Positions 9,541-19,901 of a DNA stretch of 34,735 bases are shown here, piece after piece; the first letter of the stretch is position 1; each line of letters begins with the position of its first letter. The stretch covers positions 1 to 34,735 of the forward strand of contig QANT01004615.1 in assembly GCA_003254885.1 (NCBI GenBank), given 5' to 3'. The DNA comes from Purshia tridentata (taxonomy: Eukaryota; Streptophyta; Magnoliopsida; Rosales; Rosaceae). Under the pieces are notes generated by a model. It ran no database searches, was not told the DNA's origin, and saw only the letters and a list, made by a program, of their open reading frames with translations. A program made the translations under genes and the position numbers.

Positions 9541-10257
9541 TTTTTGGTGATTCTGAGTTTTTTTATCTTTCTTAATAAGAGATTTTTAAAATTGTGCTTA
9601 TTTGGTATGTGTTGTTTATATAGGTTACACAATAACAGTATACCAATTTATTAAAATTCTCTTTAATGTGTGATCCGTAATTCACATCTATAATTGCTTT
9701 GTTGTCAAACTTTGTGGTTAAGTTCATTCTTATAGATGAGTTAAATTCTGCTGCTATGCAAACTTGCTATTGACTCGTGAACAAATGTACTTTGTGTATA
9801 AATATCATAATTAGCATGGAATACCAATCTTTATAGCATTTTAACTTCCAAATAAAAATAACAAAAAAAGGTGGGTGTTAGATTTAGCTTTGGCATACTA
9901 GCTAAGATATCTATCTTTGAAATATGAATAGAGTTGGTGGAGAACAACTATTAATAGTATTATGAACAGAGCATCTATAAAGAATTGTTAAATTTGCTTT
10001 GAGGCCATGGGGTAGCTCCAAGGGTGAAAACAAATTAGAAAAATCATCAATTTGTTAAGTTATTATGTACATGAATGCAACTTTTTCTTCAATTACTTTC
10101 TCCTTTGACTACTTCAACTGGCCTCACATTAACAATCTCAAATTCTTATTACCTTGACAGGATCATAAGAATGACTTAACAAACTTTGACCTAACCATCA
10201 AATACAAAGCGATACATATGACTGCCTTGCAAAAACTTATTATTATTTTTCACTTTA
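9541..10257. other. Non-coding Helitron interior, nothing recognised
   Basis: AT-rich sequence with no recognisable gene, inverted repeat or tandem repeat. Confidence 0.5.
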
Positions 10258-10470
10258 TCTCATTTGTATTAAAATTCTAACAATTACTAATCCTTTATTT
10301 TTTTTTCTCCCTACTTTACATATCTCTAAATGCTATTGCAACCAGAAAAAAGACCAGGACAACTCATGGTCTTAAGGCTTCAGAATAGGGTGTGTCAGAT
10401 TTAGACAATCTTCTACTCAAAGCATTAAAAAGTTAAGCAACCACCAAAAAAGCCAAGATCAAATTTTCAC
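10258..10470 (+). pseudogene. Decayed direct copy of the 9205-9410 block
   Basis: This block parallels 9205-9410, including the intron-like lead (ACTAATCCTTT, then a T-run, then CTACTTT) and the exon-like body (GCTATTGCAACC, GACAATCTTCTACT, AAGCAACCACCAAAAAAG). In the frame corresponding to the better copy it has stops after KASE and after KALKS. It is a second, non-functional copy of an unknown exon. Confidence 0.5.
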
Positions 10471-10970
10471 TCTCAATTCACTTTAGTATATTTGTGTTTG
10501 ATCACTTTTTTTCTTCTTATTCATTTTATCGTATACTCATTGTCAGCAACAGATTTCGAAATTGCATTTATATGGTTCCTGCTTTTTATATACAATTCAA
10601 AATAAACAATCAGCTAGCTTCTATTCCTATGTAAGTTGTTTCAACTACTTACCACATAATCTCTCAGCCAAAATATTTGTACTTCAATTGTTTTACTTGG
10701 TTTTCTATTCACTTATATTTTACTTTAACTACTCCCTTCAGGTACAAATTGTTATTCAAGGATGTAGAACTATCTACAAAATGTCATCCGTTCATATTTT
10801 GTAATAAATATGGCACAAAATGCTAATGTAATTGTTAACAGACATACTTACATTGTCATATATGTACAACATATCTCTTATTCTCTTCCAATTTTGTAAA
10901 CAAATTTAACTTCTCATGACATTTTACATATTTTTAAGACACTGCAGCAACGTGCGGGCACCTTTGCTAG

Positions 10971-11187
10971 TAAATAACTATTGGTCGTCCGAAATTTAAT
11001 TGAAGAGAAAATTGTGAAAACTTAAGAAATTAACAAATCATCCATTAAATGAAGAGAGAATCATTATATTTAATGTTGCATTTTTTATATATTTTTTGTT
11101 TTTCCCTTACAAATTTATTTGGGGCTTAAAGGTTTGGCTTTGTGCAGGTGTTTAGTTCTAATTACTGCCCATATGCAATTGGAAATC
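10971..11187 (+). promoter_or_regulatory. DPH1 upstream region
   Basis: Only 217 bp separate the Helitron-like 3' end from the DPH1 start codon. A TATA-like TTTATATATTTT lies at 11085-11096. An acceptor-like TTTGTGCAG ends at 11147, so the first coding exon may instead begin at 11148 after a 5'UTR intron. Both readings are compatible with translation starting at 11188. No donor for a 5'UTR intron can be assigned. Confidence 0.4.
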
Positions 11188-12525
11188 ATGGAGGAGGTGC
11201 AAAAACCTAATTTGTCACTTCTCCATGATTCTGAACGGAAGAGGAGGCCGCAACCACCAAAGCGGTTCGTGAGGAGCCAAATCCCGGACTCAATCCTTCA
11301 TGACCCAACTCTCAATGCCGCCATAGCCCTTCTACCCTCCAACTACAACTTTGAAGTCCACAAGTGCGTCTGGCGTGTACGCTCTACTCATGCAATGCGT
11401 GTGGCTCTCCAACTGCCGGAGGGCCTCCTCATGTACTCATTGGTTCTCTCCGACATCCTCTCCACCTTTGGAGGTGCCTCCCAGTGCTTCGTCTTGGGTG
11501 ACGCAACCTACGGTGCATGCTGCGTTGACGACCTGGCCGCCAAAGCTCTCCACGCTGACCTTCTCATCCACTTTGGCCACAGCTGCCTTGTTCCCCTACA
11601 CGTCACCACTGTCCCTTGTCTCTATGTCTTTGTTGAAATCTCCATCGATGTGGGCCGATTGATCCAAACCATCCATCTCAGTATTGAGAACCCTGCCTCT
11701 AAAACCCTTGTCCTTGCCGGGACCATTCAATTTGCTTCTGCAATTCGTGCGGCCAAACCTGAGCTAGAAAACCGCAGTTTCAAGGTTCTCATCCCACAAT
11801 CGAAACCGTTATCAGCCGGTGAGGTTTTGGGTTGTACAGCTCCGAAAATATCCCACACTCACAAGGATGAAGAGGAGGAGAGTGTAGTGGTGTTTGTGGC
11901 TGATGGGCGGTTTCATCTTGAAGCATTTATGATAGCAAATCCAGGGGTTAAGGCCTTTCGATACGATCCGTATATGGGGAAGCTGTTTTTGGAGGAATAT
12001 GATCACAAGGGAATGAGAGAGTCGAGGAAGAGCGCGATTTTGAAGGCCAAGGAGTCCTCTAATTGGGGCATTGTGTTGGGGACCTTAGGAAGGCAAGGGA
12101 ATCCCAGGATTTTACAAAGATTGGAGAGGAAGATGAGGGACAAGGGCTTTGCTTATACTGTGGTTTTGATGTCAGAGATTACTCCTGCAAGAATTTCTTT
12201 GTTTGATGACTCTGTGGATGCATGGATTCAGATTGCTTGTCCTCGCTTGTCCATTGATTGGGGCGATGCCTTTAAAAAGCCCCTTTTGAATGCTTTTGAG
12301 GCTGACATTGCTCTTGGTTTCATTCCTGCGTGGTGGGAGAAGAGTAAGAAGAGTGATTCGGGTTGTTGCGGTTGTGCTAGTGGTAATGGACCCGACCAAG
12401 ACCTGGTTGGGGATTATCCCATGGACTACTATGCTTTGGATGGAGGGGAATGGAATTCTTCTTATGTTAACAAGCCATCCCGCCCTCCTCGGAAGGATTT
12501 TCCACTGGCTACTGCTAACATTTAA
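11188..12525 (+). CDS. DPH1: 2-(3-amino-3-carboxypropyl)histidine synthase subunit 1 (DPH1)
   Basis: This is the radical-SAM-type subunit that, with DPH2, transfers the 3-amino-3-carboxypropyl group from S-adenosylmethionine to a histidine of elongation factor 2. It is the first step of diphthamide synthesis in the cytosol. The 445-residue protein has the usual family length. The three cysteines that ligand the 4Fe-4S cluster are visible in YGACCVDD (residues 108-115), LGCTAP (C216) and ACPRLSIDWG (C351). LQLPEGL (75-81), GRQGNP (301-306) and the C-terminal DYYALDGGEWN are also family hallmarks. I chose the ATG at 11188 (MEEVQK) because the in-frame ATGs at 11119 and 11173 add residues that resemble no DPH1 leader, and 11119 lies before a likely splice acceptor. 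The frame is intact and GC-richer than its flanks. A single coding exon is expected to be functional. Confidence 0.95.
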   Translation: MEEVQKPNLSLLHDSERKRRPQPPKRFVRSQIPDSILHDPTLNAAIALLPSNYNFEVHKCVWRVRSTHAMRVALQLPEGLLMYSLVLSDILSTFGGASQCFVLGDATYGACCVDDLAAKALHADLLIHFGHSCLVPLHVTTVPCLYVFVEISIDVGRLIQTIHLSIENPASKTLVLAGTIQFASAIRAAKPELENRSFKVLIPQSKPLSAGEVLGCTAPKISHTHKDEEEESVVVFVADGRFHLEAFMIANPGVKAFRYDPYMGKLFLEEYDHKGMRESRKSAILKAKESSNWGIVLGTLGRQGNPRILQRLERKMRDKGFAYTVVLMSEITPARISLFDDSVDAWIQIACPRLSIDWGDAFKKPLLNAFEADIALGFIPAWWEKSKKSDSGCCGCASGNGPDQDLVGDYPMDYYALDGGEWNSSYVNKPSRPPRKDFPLATANI

Positions 12526-13400
12526 TAGGTAAGCTTTTCTTTTTTGGATTTTTATTTGGAGTTTGGACTAAGAAAAAAGTTATTCTTGTTTTGCAATCTC
12601 TGTTGGTTTATGTCCTCCCCCTAATGTGTTCATTGCTTTACCCAAAATTGAGAATAGGTGAGTTATATATGAAACGTTTTCTAGTGCACCACAACAAACT
12701 AATGCTTCCTAATACTGTACCTGGGAAGTATAAGCCTAGGAAAATCTTAAATTTCTAACTTAGCATGTTGCCTAAGAATAGGTTGCTCACTTTACATGTT
12801 GTCGTTTTTGATATATTGGAATGATTTCATATTTGTGGGAAAGTGAGTGCCTTGGTGATTGCACGAAAGCTGGATTTATTGATAAACAGATTGCCTTTTT
12901 GTTTTTCTAGTGTCAAAAGCCTTATTCTATCTCAATAGGATTTTCTGGGATATATTTTGTTTTCCTGAGGCTCAATTGTTTCTGTAATCTTTTTAATTTA
13001 ATTTAAGGTTCATTCATTATTAAAAACACTTTGATGTTGCTTTCAGACCCAAAAAGGAAGATCCAACAATTTGCCTCGCAGAGTCTTTAATCCTGGGTCT
13101 CATCGACGATCCATCAGCATTCAGTGTCATGTGAGTCCTGCATGCAGGAAGATAGAAATAATTTGGAAGAAATTAACTTGTGTTAAAGAGTAGTCTGTAC
13201 ATGACCAACACACAGACCGGAATTAGCCTGACATCCGTTTGAGATTTTGTAGGGATACATCCTTTTGAGATTTTGTAGGGATACCAAGGTTGCAAATTAG
13301 GAAAGTTTTTGTGTGGAATTTCTGATATCTATGAGTTTGTATGATAAGACAGATATTCGAAATTAGAGCAATGGCCATCTTTTGTTCTCAAAATTTGTAT
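12526..13400 (+). other. DPH1 3'UTR with a probable intron
   Basis: Three bases after the stop codon a strong donor AG|GTAAGC occurs at 12529. A T-rich tract ending in TTTCAG at 13046 gives a matching acceptor 518 bp away, so a 3'UTR intron at 12529-13046 is likely. The exon after it has no long open frame. The phrase TTTTGAGATTTTGTAGGGATAC is partly doubled around 13238-13284. The poly(A) site cannot be placed. Confidence 0.5.
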
Positions 13401-14116
13401 GATAGAACACTGTCCAATCAATGACCCCTTTTGGTTTAATATGCACATGTACAAAATTGATACCATTTCTATCTATTTAACACTACAGGTGATGAGTAAC
13501 CAAAGCTTTATCGCACATCTTCTAAATATTGAGTTCTTGACAGATTTCAGTAGTCAATTCACTGCTTTCATTCACTTGAACTTGTGGTGGACATGGCATT
13601 GTTCCATCTACAAAACCTAGCGGTCCATGGGATTCAAGTATAGACTCTATCCAGAAACTCTATAGATGTTGTTGATAGATTGCAGATAGTTGAATGAAAA
13701 TAAATGGGTGTCTGAGAGGAATTCCCTTTCTTGATTGGAAGCTTTTAAAAAATGCAGGAAAGGAGAAGACAATTGGGGCAAGATAATATGAGCAAGTAAA
13801 CAAAATAAAGGAAGAAAAATAATTAATATAGGGTGTGCATGTATAACACCTACTAGTTTCAAATGCATGTTTAAGTAAACGAAAACAACATTGAACATCT
13901 CCTGCTAGGCAGGCGCTAGGGTTTCCTATATTAGAGGGTGGACTAATATCAAACAAGATGGTGGATCTTTTTAATCTTGAGGGTTATGATATGCTGTGGC
14001 ATAAAGAAAGAGTTGATATTAATAGTATTGAAAATGTGATGGTTGTAAATCTTGTTGCTATACCGAGTAAGTACTATGACATAGTCCTTTTTGGCAAGTT
14101 TGAGGCAGAACTCCAC
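13401..14116. other. Intergenic, no gene seen
   Basis: Short open frames on both strands (13399-13620 on +, 13647-13956 on -) are hydrophobic or compositionally biased, and none resembles a protein family. No repeat with a definable boundary is seen. Confidence 0.5.
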
Positions 14117-14808
14117 TAAGGGGGGTGTATTCAATGGATTTTAAATGACTTTGGTGGAATTTAAATGTCAGATGGTATCAATCAAGACTTTTATAAAATC
14201 TATGAAAATCTAGTGTTATTCAATTAAGATTTTTAAAGAGTCTGAAAAAGTTTGGTGGTATTCAATCAAGATTTTTAAAAAGTCTATAAAAGTTATGTGG
14301 TATTCAAAAAGTCATTGAGTCATAAAGAATTCGTTAAATGATAGACTTTCATGGACTTTGGAGTGTAAACTATGTTATATCAAAGTCAATAATTCTCCAG
14401 CCTTTCTCCTGCAGATTTGAAAGGATTTTAAATATATTTTTTATTTTTATTTCAAGAATTAATAAAGTATAAAACAAAAAATGGTATTTATATTTCATTA
14501 GCACCAAAGCCTACCCCTTAATCAACATTAACTTTTTATAACATTGGTACTTTCATAATTCATACCCACAATTCAATCAAGAGTATATATATAAATATGT
14601 ATATAAGTTATTAACGGAGAAATAAAAGAGTTATAGTTATACTTGATGAAAGTTTGAAAATCACATCCTTAGAAAAAGAAAAAAAATTGGAAAATCACAT
14701 GAGTGATCAGAATCAAGACAATGTTTTGTATTGCAATTATATTGGAGCTAATAAGCCAATGAATCATAGCTAAAATAAAAATTGCCCCTCTAATTGCTTC
14801 TCCATAAA

Positions 14809-14828
14809 CATATATATATATATATATA
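14809..14828. repeat. (TA)n microsatellite
   Basis: A short uninterrupted TA run lies inside the PIF/Harbinger-type element. Confidence 0.85.
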
Positions 14829-14875
14829 AATTGATTATTTGAAATAATCCTGCGTGTACAAATAATGGTGTTTGC

Positions 14876-14896
14876 TATATATATATATATATATAT
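14876..14896. repeat. (TA)n microsatellite
   Basis: A second TA run lies about 50 bp after the first, within the same element. Confidence 0.85.
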
Positions 14897-15426
14897 TTGT
14901 GGTAAAAATTATAGCCCAACATTATATATTATAATATATAATAATAAAGTTAGTATAATCTCTGAACTGTAATTGAATGGGAAAAATTATTATTTTTTAT
15001 TTGTTACTAATTTGTTCTATTGTATAAGTTTTATTAGAACTATATGTTAGTCAAACTATTAGTTGAAGCAATAATTGATGGTTTGGCTTTCTAAGACTTT
15101 CTACAACAATGAAAGCCAATACCCAATACCCAAAATTGTTTTTGAGTATTAAATAGTGTCCATTATCAAAATAGAATTTATAGAAACAAAAATTAATAGA
15201 ATCAGAACATTAAAGAGTTTTATAAATTTTTCAAAATAATTGGAATCAAAGTTTGTATGAAGTCTATAAAGATTTATATGGAGTCTATGAAAGTCTATAT
15301 AGAGTCTGTGAAAATCTATATGGAGTCTGTAAAAGTCGTTAAAAATCTATGAACTCTGCAAAAGTCAATGACTTTTAAAAACTCTATAAAAGTCCATTAA
15401 AATCCTAATTGAATACACCCTCCTAA

Positions 15427-15658
15427 GTTTTGATAGGCACTTTGATCCAGAAACCCACATTAATATACCCACAAAAGTTACCTAAAGTAAATTAAGTACC
15501 TAAAATAAACTTCTTACATAAAATATCCAAAAGGAAGTATAAACAGAAAATACCTACACAAAAAAGTATCTAACTTAATGAAAATACCTAAAGTAAAGAA
15601 AGTGTCTAAATTAAAGAAAATATATAAAAAATGCTTAAATTAATAAAAGTACAAAGAT

Positions 15659-15660
<2 letters not shown>
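15427..15660. repeat. Degenerate short repeats (ACCTAAAGTAAA-like)
   Basis: Variants of TACCTAAAGTAAA/TATCTAACTTAA recur roughly every 20-25 bases on the + strand, suggesting a decayed minisatellite. No gene is present. Confidence 0.4.
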
Positions 15661-15735
<75 letters not shown>

Positions 15736-15746
15736 NGAGAGAGAGA
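15661..15746. repeat. (AG)n microsatellite, about 43 units
   Basis: A continuous AG run contains one unknown base at 15736. The unknown base suggests the true length was uncertain in the assembly. Confidence 0.95.
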
Positions 15747-15852
15747 TTATTAAGATAGTAAACAAAATAAATAAATGCAAGTTTATTTTTAATTTTGAAT
15801 GAGATTAATTATCTTCATAATGAAGGCCTAAAAATTTGGATAATAAATTTAA

Positions 15853-16916
15853 GGCTTTTTAGCAAGATACCCACCTGAATTTTGACTTGCTTTGCATGTT
15901 ACCACCTAAATTAAAAATTGAAGCAAGTTGCTCCCTGAATTAAATTTTGTTTGCAATTTACCACCTCCATCTAAAGCTTCAAGGGTTTTCTAGTCAATTT
16001 ATAGAAAAAAAACTTGGGTGACCAATTATAAGTGGCCACATGTACATCCATTTTTCTATTTTTATAAATTTTAAAAATGAATTAAAAATAGCTCCGGATT
16101 CAGAAAAATACACAGAAAATTTCTACAGATTTTTGTTGACTAGTACTAATTTACTATAGAGTCAAATTGCTAATTTTCCCTCTAAGAGCTTTCAGAAAAT
16201 TTCAGAAGTCTAAATTTTTTTTTCTAAAAAATTAAAATAAATTTTCCTCCATAAAATAAATGTTATAGAATTTCCTTAAAGTCTCAAAAGAATTTTAGAA
16301 AAAAATTGGAAATTCCCAAAATCCTATTTAGAGACTTCTTTCGAGACTTTATGGAAATTCAAGAATTTTTCTTGAATTTATTTTCCTTAAAGACCGAGAG
16401 GTCTTTTGGGTAACAAGTGTTCACAAAAAAGATAGAGTTAGTTTTTAGAAGACCAATGGTGCAAACCTTATAATTTTTGGAGTTCGGGAGTTTATCATAT
16501 TAATTTTCAAAGAGTCTAGAATATTTTAATTTTCTAAAAATAAATTTGAACTTCTGAAATTTTCTGAAAACTCTTGAAGGGAAAATTGGTATTTTAACTC
16601 CATAGTAAATTATTACTAGTCAAGACGAATCCATAGGAATTTTCCATGTATTTTTTTGAGCCCAAAGCTATTTTTAATTCATTTTCAAAATTTGTAAAAA
16701 TAAAAAAATAGAAATAGAAAAATGAATGTACATGTGGCCACTTGTAATTGGTCATCCAATTTTTTTTATGAATGGACCAAAAAGCCCCTGAAGATTTGGA
16801 TGGAGGTGGTAACTTGCAAATAAAATTTAATTTAGGAGACAACTTGCTTCAACTTTTAATTTAGGTGGTAATATGCAAATCGAGTCAAAGTCAAGTGGGT
16901 ATCTTGCTAAAAAGCC
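15853..16916. mobile_element. Mutator-like fold-back element (1064 bp) with 9-bp TSD
   Basis: The ends are GGCTTTTTAGCAAGATACCCAC and its reverse complement, and inverted similarity continues for roughly 380-400 bp on each side (about 15853-16250 against about 16505-16916). A perfect 9-bp duplication TAAATTTAA (15844-15852 and 16917-16925) flanks it, matching the Mutator superfamily. The central 250 bp holds smaller palindromes. No transposase is present, and the open frame at 16594-16842 lies within one arm and is incidental. Confidence 0.88.
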
Positions 16917-16925
16917 TAAATTTAA

Positions 16926-17510
16926 TCCTCAAAAACAGACATTAGGAAGAGGAAAAATGAAAAAATATTATTGAATAAATTAAGGGATTTTTATTTGAAC
17001 AATCAGTAATAAAGATAATAATAATGAGATAGGGTAATGTGTAATTTATTAAATTATTGGATGCTGACATGGCTGCATAGTAAAAGGACTAAGTTAAACC
17101 TCAAATATCCATCAGGTTTATACTAAAAAACCAATTCTCTGAAGAATTACAATCTAATAAATCGAAAAAAAAAATATATGTTATGAACAAATGTCGAATC
17201 GATTACATTAAATCTCGGTGTATGCAACCAAAAATGACCAACATGAAAGAAATCATGTCATTTATCATTTATAACGACAACAAAATAATAAAATTATAAA
17301 TTGCATGAAAACTACAAAGCACCACGTCCATATTGCACCCTCTTATTATTCTCATCAAATCGTTTTCTTGTTCCCATTTTGATTGAACACAAGCAAATAA
17401 GTCACAATGATAAAAGTCTTTCTTGCAGCAATTATTTTTTTGACCAATCTATAACCTGGAGTGCAAAACAATATTGATGTTAGTAAACTTGAAAATCACA
17501 GAAGGTTACA
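16926..17510. other. Intergenic, nothing recognised
   Basis: AT-rich, with no gene or delimitable repeat, ending where the first LTR begins. Confidence 0.5.
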
Positions 17511-18206
17511 TGTTGTAACACGAATTCTCCAAAGGGTTAGACTTGGAAAATCAATGACCTTGCAAACACGAATGGACCTCCGGGAGATTAAAGGGCACTA
17601 GTGTGGTGCCGACCAACGGCTCTCCGACGATCAAGTTAGTAAACAAGATCGATCAATGACTCAAAGCAGTGGGCTTAGAGTTTAGAATTACTTACCTTCG
17701 AATGGTGTTATGAGAGTGTTTATATAGAGGATGAGCTAATCCTCATGACTTTAGGATTGTAAGTTCATTGAACTTGTAATCACTGGGAAGTATAATCCAT
17801 ATCAGATTGAACTTCTACGAGGATTCAAACTCAATTTGTGTTATTGGAGAGGTTCAATTATGGCAGGAGTCTATTTCCTTGTTACATATGAAGTTTGTGG
17901 AGGTCCTCCACGAGATGCCTGCGTGGAGATACTCCTTATTTGTAATGGTTTATATCGAGAGAGGTACCTTTAGTATGTAGGCAGTAGTTACTTCTAAAGC
18001 CCCTCAATGGCAGGGGGCTACCATGTTGGTTGACTTCCTTGCCGAGCTACTACCTAATACAGGTAGTTTGTTGTTTTGTTTAATTAAGGAGTAGGTACTT
18101 AGATGTCCATGGCAGGTACTACCTTGATGTATTAGTACTACCGTATCTTTACCATTTGTCCATACTTGCCTTTGAGCATATATAGAAATTATCCTTGGTC
18201 CCCACA
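17511..18206 (-). mobile_element. LTR copy A (minus orientation)
   Basis: Read on the minus strand it begins TGTGGGGACCAAGGATAATT and ends GTGTTACAACA, the TG...CA form of an LTR. It matches the copies at 19902-20695, 22695-23410 and 24503-25262. A TATA box (TATATAAA) sits at 17719-17726 in the minus sense. A GGCACC/GGTGCC-type hairpin lies downstream toward the 3' end. No matching 5-bp duplication is found on its two sides, and internal-type sequence adjoins on the right, so it looks like a 3' LTR of a truncated element. Confidence 0.75.
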
Positions 18207-18950
18207 ATTGCCACTAAAATGTATTCCTTGGAGACTTTCGAGGAGAGATGCATTTTAGTAAGGACCTTCTGGCGCATAGCAATGACATGTCCTTTTTTTT
18301 TTTTTGGTACCAATAGGTACTCTTGTATTAGTATTAGTTTCTTGCTAAACTTGAAGGTGAAGGACCTTGTGATTTATGGGTGTGTTTGGTACCCATTTTT
18401 GTTGGGTGATTGCCCATGAGAAACACGCAGGAGAATTCCACTTTTTTTTTTCAAAGCTCCATACACTTTTGGAGTTTGAGGTACGCTTGGAAAGTTTCGT
18501 GTACTGGGTCCTTTATCTTTGCGGCATTCGGTGAGGACTCGCAGATACTTGAACGTAAAATGGGAGAGATACTTCTCCGTGTGAACTTCTTCACGAAATT
18601 TGGGAAGTACCTTGCCTTATTTTTGTAATGTGGGTACTTTCTGGTATGGGTACCCTCGGGCTCGTATTGGTCTTTTGCTAACTTCAAAGGTGAAAGGCAT
18701 ATGAAAAGTTTCTAGAGGCACGATATTGGGCGACTACCCAATAAGATCCACATGGCTCCTTGAAATGCAATTGATTGTACTTTCCTAAAATTTGGTAGGC
18801 ACTCTACGTTATTTCTATTGTGGAACCTTACGAACTATGAGAGGTACTCCCCTTATTTATTCTTTTTATCTTTTATCTCTCCTCATTCTTTCAACTTACT
18901 TATACAGGTTAAACCTCATCTTTCAAGAACTTCTGCCTCTTTCTTCCTTA
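18207..18950 (-). mobile_element. Internal fragment next to LTR A
   Basis: Beginning right beside LTR A, this sequence resembles 19411 onward: both have ATTGCC, AAAATGTAT-CCTTG, ATGCATTTTA and AGGACCTTC in order. It therefore appears to be the pre-LTR internal end of the same element family, present twice. The small open frames here (18195-18419, 18410-18628, 18451-18687) are not conserved proteins. Confidence 0.45.
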
Positions 18951-19024
18951 GATTAGTAAAGGTCCTCATAACGGCTTGATGGTAGGCCACTACCTTTCTT
19001 AGTGACTGCCTTACTTGGTGATTC

Positions 19025-19410
19025 CATCTTAGAGGTCTTTAGCATGTTACCCACACGAAGGTACTCTTCCTTGTAAAGGTCCATACCGGATAAGGTACTT
19101 CCCATGTAAAGCTTTACCTTGTTAGGTTCTTTGGTGGGTGTAGCACCCTTTGAGCGAGTACCTCCTTTATTCATATCTAGGTGAAAGTGTACCTTCATGG
19201 TAGTTGATTACCGTTCTAGGCGAGTACCTTACTTGAAATCTACCATATAAAGTAATTCCTCCTTTTATTAGTCATTTTCTTAACTAGGGTGTAGGTCCAT
19301 CATTGTTGTAAAGTACCTCTACCTATTATAGATACTACCTCACATTGTAGGCATTATCTCATTTTGTGGGCACTACCCAAATTATACTTGTTCTTCCTTA
19401 ATTGCCCCAA
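19025..19410 (-). mobile_element. Truncated LTR (U3 part, minus orientation)
   Basis: This segment matches the U3 half of the solo LTR at 19902-20695 in opposite orientation, including GGGAAGTACCTTATCC, GGTAAAGCTTTACATG and the TATCTAGGTGAA region. The promoter and U5 half are missing on the left. With the solo LTR it forms an inverted repeat of about 340 bp with a spacer of roughly 500 bp. Confidence 0.6.
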
Positions 19411-19901
19411 AATGTATACCTTGAAGATTTTGAAAAGTGATGCATTTTAACTAGGACCTTCAAAATGCCTTGAGTACTTGATTATGCTTCTACCTTCTTT
19501 ACACTTATGCCCAATAGGTAGTTCTATGTGCACATGACTACCCATATAAATTTAAAAGTGTTGGACCTTGTTTTTTTTTTTTTGGCCCTTTGAAGTACCC
19601 TGTTTATGTGCTACTACTTGATTGGATCCGTGACTTCCTTTATGTGTTGAGTACAATAGGTCCATCATGTGACCTGATTCCATAGTGTGATAGGTACTTC
19701 CAAGTAATGAAGTAAGATGGTGCCTACTTTTGGCAATCTGTATGTGTTGGTCTGTACTTAAGGATGACTTGAGTTCTTAATGTGCAAGAAGTACGTTGCC
19801 TTCCACTTAGGACTTTGATGTGTCAAAATTTTGGGTAGGACCTTGCGATTTTGGCAAGTACCTTGATTTTTGGTGAATACCATGATATTCAACAAGTGCC
19901 T

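Larger units (their letters stand above)
6882..10970 (+). mobile_element. Helitron-like non-autonomous element carrying gene fragments
   Basis: The proposed 5' end is TCTATATATACTAAAAGGCT and the 3' end is GGGCACCTTTGCTAG followed by T. Helitrons begin TC, end CTRR, insert before T and have a hairpin just inside the 3' end. Here GCAA/TTGC and GTG/CAC can pair around CGGG at 10947-10967. The base before the 5' end is T rather than the usual A. No Rep/helicase frame is present, so it would be non-autonomous. A second copy of the same 5' end lies at 5057 inside tandem copy 1, and either could be the true head. Captured exon-like pieces lie inside. The 3' end is 217 bp upstream of the DPH1 start codon. 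Confidence 0.6.
14120..15423. mobile_element. PIF/Harbinger-type non-autonomous element (1304 bp, TAA TSD)
   Basis: The termini are GGGGGGTGTATTCAAT on the left and, reversed, GGAGGGTGTATTCAAT on the right. Inside both, a further GGATTTTAA block aligns. The element is flanked by TAA (14117-14119 and 15424-15426), the 3-bp TWA duplication of PIF/Harbinger elements. Subterminal regions repeat AAAGTCTATGAA/AGTCTGTGAAA motifs many times, oppositely oriented at the two ends. The interior is AT-rich, holds two TA microsatellites and encodes no transposase. Confidence 0.8.

Noticed and set aside
11351..11662. 103-codon second frame inside DPH1
   Set aside because: It is a shadow of the DPH1 coding sequence in another frame.
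15661..15746. Regular repeat considered as a possible CRISPR-like or satellite array
   Set aside because: It is a plain dinucleotide AG microsatellite without spacers.
16594..16842. 82-codon minus-strand open frame
   Set aside because: It lies entirely in one arm of the Mutator-type inverted repeat and has no protein family features.
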